This document shows positions 15,169 to 17,999 of a stretch of 17,999 nucleotides of DNA, one piece after another. Origin of the DNA: JBBRLG01 sp038231495 (GTDB lineage Bacteria > Planctomycetota > Planctomycetia > Gemmatales > Gemmataceae). The stretch covers positions 1 through 17,999 of the forward strand of contig JBBRLG010000077.1 of NCBI GenBank assembly GCA_038231495.1, given 5' to 3'. Each line of letters begins with the position of its first letter. Position 1 is the stretch's first letter. The notes under the pieces are model-generated. The model was not told where the DNA came from. It ran no database searches and was given only the letters and a program-made list of their open reading frames with translations. The position numbers and the translations under genes were made by a program.

Positions 15169-16830
15169 TTAAGCTCCGGCCCGGCCGATGCACACCAGGG
15201 TGACGTCGTCGTGCTGGCTAAGCCCCGCGGCGTGGTCCTTCACGGCCTGAAGGAGTCGGTGCCCGGTCTCGCGCGGCGACAAAGGCTCACCCTTGAGGAA
15301 CGCTTCGATCCCCTTCGCTCCGAACTGGCGGCCTTGCGCGTCCATCGCCTCGGTGACGCCATCGCTGAAAAGCAACAGGCGGTCGCCCGGCTGCAACTCG
15401 ACCTGGCAGCAACCGTACGCCTGACCGTCGAAGACACCGATCGGCGGTCCCGCGACCGCTTTGGGGGCGGCTTCTTCCACCACCCTCGTGGCGTGACGCG
15501 CGAGCAGCGGCGACGGATGGCCGGCATTCACCAGCGTGGCCGTGTGCGCCAGCGGGTCGAGCACCAGGGCGATCAGCGTCACGTACTGGTCCTCCATCGC
15601 CGCCAGATTGATGAGGGTGTTGAGCTTGCCCACCGCGATCGCCGGATCAAGTTCGTGGACCACGCAGGCCCGCGCCTCGACGCTGAATTTGACCATGACC
15701 AGGGCCGCCGCCACGCCCTTGCCGGCCACGTCGCCCAGGAGGACGGCCAGCCGCCCGTCGGGCAAGGGAATGAAATCGTAATAATCGCCACCGATTTCCT
15801 GGGCCGTTTCGTTGTAGGCGAAAAACTCGTAGCCGGGCACGTCGGGAAGTTTATGCGGCAAGAGCGCCCGCTGTACGTCGCGGGCCAGATCCAGGTCGCG
15901 CACCCGACGCTGATTGAGCAGCGATTCCTGGTACAGGCGGGCGTTGTTCAAGGCGACCGACGCCTGGCTGGCGACTCCCAGGAGCAGGTCCAAGTCTTCG
16001 CGGGTGAACTTCTTGTTGGCCCCCTCGCGGTCCAGTTGGACGGCTCCCAACGGTCGGCCATCCTGCGACCACAGCGGCGCGCACATCAACGAGCGCACCG
16101 GCAACCCGCTGATGCTCGCACTGTCGGGGAATTGCACGCCCAGGTCGTCGCCGAGGATCGCCTGCATTTTGGCCAAACACTGCCGCACGACGCCGGTGCT
16201 GAACAGGGCGTGCGGCTCGTTGCCGCCCCGCCGCGTCTTGGCAACCCGCAAAACCAACTCCCCGGAAATCTCGTCGCACAAGATGATGAAGCCGCGGTCG
16301 GCATGCTGAAAGAGTTCGAGCAGGCGGTCGATGATCCGCGGCAACAGCACGTCGATTTCCGGAGTTTTGCTCAGGCTGTTGCTGATTTCCAGCAGCACGC
16401 GGAGCTTGTCGGCGGGTTGGACGTAAAAGGAACTATCGTCGCTGTCGTGGTCGATGGACTCCTTGACGGTGAAAGTGGAATCCGGCTCGTCGTGGAAGGT
16501 ACAGAGGAAGTTGCAGATGCGAATGGTGTCGTTGTTGCGGAGCGGGAAGGGTTTCAGGACGGGGGTCTGCCGTTCGTTGACGAAGGTGCCGTTGTGGCTT
16601 GCCTTGCCCCGGCCGTCGCCGTCCTCGATGAAATACTGGCCCCCGTCGCGCGAGATGACGGCGTGCTTACGGCTGACGCTGTTGCTGGTGTCGGCGACGG
16701 TTTCCAGGCGGAGCATGGTTTCGGTGATGACAATTTCGCACCGGGAATCCCGGCCGAGGGCAATACGGTTGCCGGGCAGGGGCAGCAGCAACCCCTGTTC
16801 GGCTCCGCTGAGAAGGAGGAGGTGAGCCAT
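15169..16830 (-). CDS. FHA-GAF-SpoIIE (PP2C-type) protein phosphatase
   Basis: A 553-residue signalling protein. The FHA domain (about 5-112), with GRDSRCEI at 26-33, SRKH at 53-56 and NGTF at 80-83, binds phosphothreonine peptides. A GAF domain (about 143-298) is probably a ligand sensor. A helical linker (300-330, ending VQRALLPHKLPDVPGYE) leads into the SpoIIE/RsbU-type PP2C domain (about 335-550). Its metal-binding motifs are GGDYYDF (D349), GDVAGKG (D367), NAGH at 435-438, FSDGVTEA (D490) and DDVTLV at 541-546, all intact. The start at 16830 has GGAG seven bases upstream and begins directly before the FHA strand; an earlier Met at 16914 adds only a Pro-rich stretch. It has no membrane segment. 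It may dephosphorylate a Ser/Thr-phosphorylated partner recognised by its own FHA domain; the nearby WD40 kinase is a candidate source, by inference. Confidence 0.94.
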   Translation of the reverse strand: MAHLLLLSGAEQGLLLPLPGNRIALGRDSRCEIVITETMLRLETVADTSNSVSRKHAVISRDGGQYFIEDGDGRGKASHNGTFVNERQTPVLKPFPLRNNDTIRICNFLCTFHDEPDSTFTVKESIDHDSDDSSFYVQPADKLRVLLEISNSLSKTPEIDVLLPRIIDRLLELFQHADRGFIILCDEISGELVLRVAKTRRGGNEPHALFSTGVVRQCLAKMQAILGDDLGVQFPDSASISGLPVRSLMCAPLWSQDGRPLGAVQLDREGANKKFTREDLDLLLGVASQASVALNNARLYQESLLNQRRVRDLDLARDVQRALLPHKLPDVPGYEFFAYNETAQEIGGDYYDFIPLPDGRLAVLLGDVAGKGVAAALVMVKFSVEARACVVHELDPAIAVGKLNTLINLAAMEDQYVTLIALVLDPLAHTATLVNAGHPSPLLARHATRVVEEAAPKAVAGPPIGVFDGQAYGCCQVELQPGDRLLLFSDGVTEAMDAQGRQFGAKGIEAFLKGEPLSPRETGHRLLQAVKDHAAGLSQHDDVTLVCIGRAGA

Positions 16831-16932
16831 GCGATCGTCTCCGGCACAAAGGTCGGGGGGCAAAGGACCGCGTCGTCCGGTGGGGCAAGGGGGCGCACCC
16901 GCTTGTAAGTCCACCTCGCCAGGACGAAATCC

Positions 16933-16946
16933 ACTTTAACGGATCG
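16933..16946 (-). promoter_or_regulatory. Possible promoter element of the phosphatase gene
   Basis: Minus strand CGATCCGTTAAAGT, about 105 nt before the FHA-phosphatase start, matches 12/14 the sequence spanning the -10 of the sigma factor-kinase operon (12215-12228). TAAAGT is a weak -10, and I see no good -35 at 16-18 nt. It is a candidate shared control element only. Confidence 0.25.
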
Positions 16947-16982
16947 TCGAGCGGCACGCCAGCACTATTCCTTTCGCTGCCA

Positions 16983-17023
16983 GATTCGACCCTTGCCACG
17001 CCAAGCGCCTGTGGCAAGGGTCG
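16983..17023. repeat. 13-bp perfect hairpin built from the CCCTTGCCA repeat (cluster B, left)
   Basis: CGACCCTTGCCAC (16987-16999) and GTGGCAAGGGTCG (17011-17023) are perfect complements around an 11-nt loop. The 16-mer GATTCGACCCTTGCCA (16983-16998) recurs exactly at 17312-17327. No T-run follows on either strand, so it is not an obvious terminator. It lies 150-190 nt upstream of the phosphatase start. Confidence 0.8.
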
Positions 17024-17311
17024 CCCTGACTCCGCCGCCAGGCGTTGCATTGCGGTTTCCGGAAAGCTTTATTGTTACAGCAGTTGCTTCACTTCGTGTA
17101 CGCCGATTCGGGCATGGATCAAAAGCCGCAAGCACGAGGCAACAGGTGGAATTCGTTTCATTCACACTGCCACACACCCCCCCGAACGAATTTCCCAAGG
17201 TGGAACTTATGGCCGGGCAAAGACTTAAAGCATTCGTTCCGCATGACGCCCTAGCGCCACGTCCTTGAACAACGGTTGCTTCCTTTGCCACCCGAGTTTG
17301 AACCATGCCCC

Positions 17312-17364
17312 GATTCGACCCTTGCCAAAGGGCAGGCTTGCCACCAAAAAGGCGACCCTTGCCA
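17312..17364. repeat. Further CCCTTGCCA copies (cluster B, right)
   Basis: The exact 16-mer GATTCGACCCTTGCCA is at 17312-17327 and a further GACCCTTGCCA at 17354-17364, with related TTGCCAAAGGGCA and GCTTGCCA between and beside them. The orientation is opposite to most copies in cluster A at 13.0-13.2 kb. Confidence 0.75.
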
Positions 17365-17549
17365 ACGGAAAACCGAGGGCTGGGATTCGACGTGGCTTTC
17401 GGGAGGCACGACGCGCAGGGAGACACCAGCGCCCGAAGCGGGTGACCTCTTCGCGCCGGCTATTGCAAGAACGGTCGCCTTCGGAACCCATCCCAGGGTA
17501 TCATGGAGTCCGGGACCGCCAGGCTTCGACATTTGGTAAGGAGCGCAGC

Positions 17550-17810
17550 ATGACCACGCGTGTTCAAGCGGTTTATGAAAACGGGGTGCTCCGACCCCTT
17601 GAGCCGCTCAACCTTGCTGAGAACGAGCGCGTTTCGGTCACCCTCGGCGACCCGGAGGCGCTGACCGGCTAGTCGGTGCCAACCCCTGCCGAAGCGGAGC
17701 TAACCGAAGGCGAGTTTGACCAGCTGCTGGACGAACTGGCTTCGGGACCGGCCCTGGTAAACCTACCTGCTGATTTCTCCCGTGTGGACGTTTACATGGA
17801 TCACGATTGA
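17550..17810 (+). pseudogene. DUF104-type antitoxin with in-frame TAG
   Basis: The N-terminus (MTTRVQAVYENGVLRPLEPL, then VSVTLGD) is the AF2212/DUF104 antitoxin fold. AAGGAG (17538-17543) lies six bases before the ATG. The frame meets TAG at codon 41 (17670-17672) but continues open for 45 more codons with a sensible tail: LTEGEFDQLLDELASGPALV, then LPADFSRVDVYMDHD, a pattern I associate with antitoxins paired with PIN toxins in planctomycetes. It ends in TGA at 17808-17810, overlapping the toxin ATG (TGATG). Taken literally the product is a 40-residue truncated antitoxin. A TGG or CAG codon is the likely ancestor of the TAG, by inference. Confidence 0.72.
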
Positions 17811-17863
17811 TGCGGATTCTTGCCGACACCGGCATTCTGCTCCGGCGACACCGGGCGTACTAA
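17810..17863 (+). pseudogene. PIN toxin stump cut off by an IS end
   Basis: Only 17 codons remain. MRILADTGILL is the first strand of a PIN domain with its catalytic Asp (D6); the next codons no longer look like PIN. The stop TAA (17861-17863) belongs to the IS terminus ACTAACACTACAGCGC (17859-17874). The toxin was therefore truncated at or very near the insertion site. The remainder of the toxin would lie beyond the window if the IS inserted without deletion. Confidence 0.68.
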
Positions 17864-17999
17864 CACTACAGCGCAGCGAAGCGTCTAAGCTTTCTTGGTC
17901 GTTTCTTTCGAGACTTCGTGGCGGCCGCGTTGCGTTGTTGATGGTAGAGGAGGAGGTCTTCCAGACACGCCGTTTCGCTGGTGGCTCGTTGCCGGCTCA
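17859..17999 (-). mobile_element. IS terminus and transposase C-terminus (partial, runs off window)
   Basis: On the minus strand the codons from the window edge to TAG (17866-17868) read ATSETACLEDLLLYHQQRNA followed by a very basic tail ending RRFAAL. The YHQQRNA segment parallels YHQRRNAEATRSHKK at the end of the transposase fragment at 7.7 kb, so both belong to one transposase group. The stop codon lies inside the 16-nt IS end (17859-17874) that also ends the 7.7-kb fragment. Only 43 codons are visible, so I cannot tell whether this copy is complete. Confidence 0.68.

Larger units (their letters stand above)
16831..17549. other. Long intergenic region with repeats only
   Basis: About 720 nt without a gene I can support. 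It holds the upstream region of the phosphatase gene (motif at 16933-16946), repeat cluster B (16983-17364) and the leader of the DUF104-type antitoxin. Around 17100-17260 the base composition is lower in GC; a 20-codon plus-strand ORF (17210-17272) after CAAGGTGG is too short to call. Confidence 0.5.

Noticed and set aside
13787..15172. 461-codon open frame on the plus strand
   Set aside because: It is antisense to the esterase/SMP-30 gene and ends in the inverted repeat; it has no recognisable motif.
15023..15193. Upstream extension of the esterase frame by 57 codons
   Set aside because: The extension encodes only the heptamer repeat and overlaps the phosphatase stop; the signal peptide begins at the ATG at 15022.
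15127..16908. 593-codon open frame on the plus strand
   Set aside because: It is antisense to the FHA-GAF-PP2C gene, starts inside the heptamer repeat and shows no domain; it is a GC-bias shadow.
17210..17272. 20-codon ORF after a CAAGGTGG ribosome-like site
   Set aside because: It is too short and lies in repeat-rich intergenic sequence with no sign of conservation that I could judge.

Overview
The window looks like a piece of a GC-rich planctomycete genome, most likely of the Gemmata lineage (order Gemmatales). The grounds are an ECF sigma factor translationally coupled to a very large WD40-repeat serine/threonine kinase, a FHA-GAF-PP2C phosphatase nearby, an unusually large multi-PDZ RseP beside dxr, an esterase/SMP-30 fusion, and many short intergenic repeats and wrecked toxin-antitoxin genes. 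The lineage is inferred from gene style; no rRNA or other marker gene is present.

Layout. (1) 121-4161, plus strand: dxr (MEP isoprenoid pathway), an overlapping rseP-like site-2 protease with three PDZ domains, and a 54-residue one-helix membrane protein. (2) 4236-5016: an intact Phd/YefM antitoxin, a PIN toxin gene cut by three in-frame TAG codons, and a 122-bp MITE-like element. (3) 5272-6976: two tandem AIM24-family genes with N-terminal zinc ribbons. (4) 6996-8004: gene debris, made of the end of a glyoxalase (VOC) gene and the end of a transposase gene. (5) 8005-12167, minus strand: ECF sigma factor followed by kinase-WD40, with a credible sigma-70-type promoter. (6) 12168-13282: a long imperfect palindrome, two small plus-strand genes (one resembling the leader domain of planctomycete kinases), a cluster of TTGGCAAGGGTGG repeats and a terminator. 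(7) 13283-16830, minus strand: a secreted esterase/SMP-30 fusion and a FHA-GAF-SpoIIE phosphatase, separated by a perfect 27-bp inverted repeat. (8) 16831-17999: a second cluster of the same short repeat in mostly the opposite orientation, then a broken antitoxin/PIN pair whose toxin is cut off by an IS end, and the C-terminus of a transposase running out of the window on the minus strand.

How the parts relate. Regions 5 and 7 hold the components of Ser/Thr phospho-signalling (sigma factor, membrane kinase, FHA reader, PP2C phosphatase), although no direct link is shown. The mobile-element story ties several regions together: the same roughly 16-nt IS end is found next to both transposase C-termini, at both ends of the MITE, and at the point where the second PIN toxin is truncated. 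No single feature is clearly an undescribed system. The best candidates for a second look are the MITE/IS family, the amber-only interruption of the PIN toxin, the paired repeat clusters around the 13-17 kb module, the free-standing kinase-leader protein and the tandem zinc-ribbon AIM24 pair.
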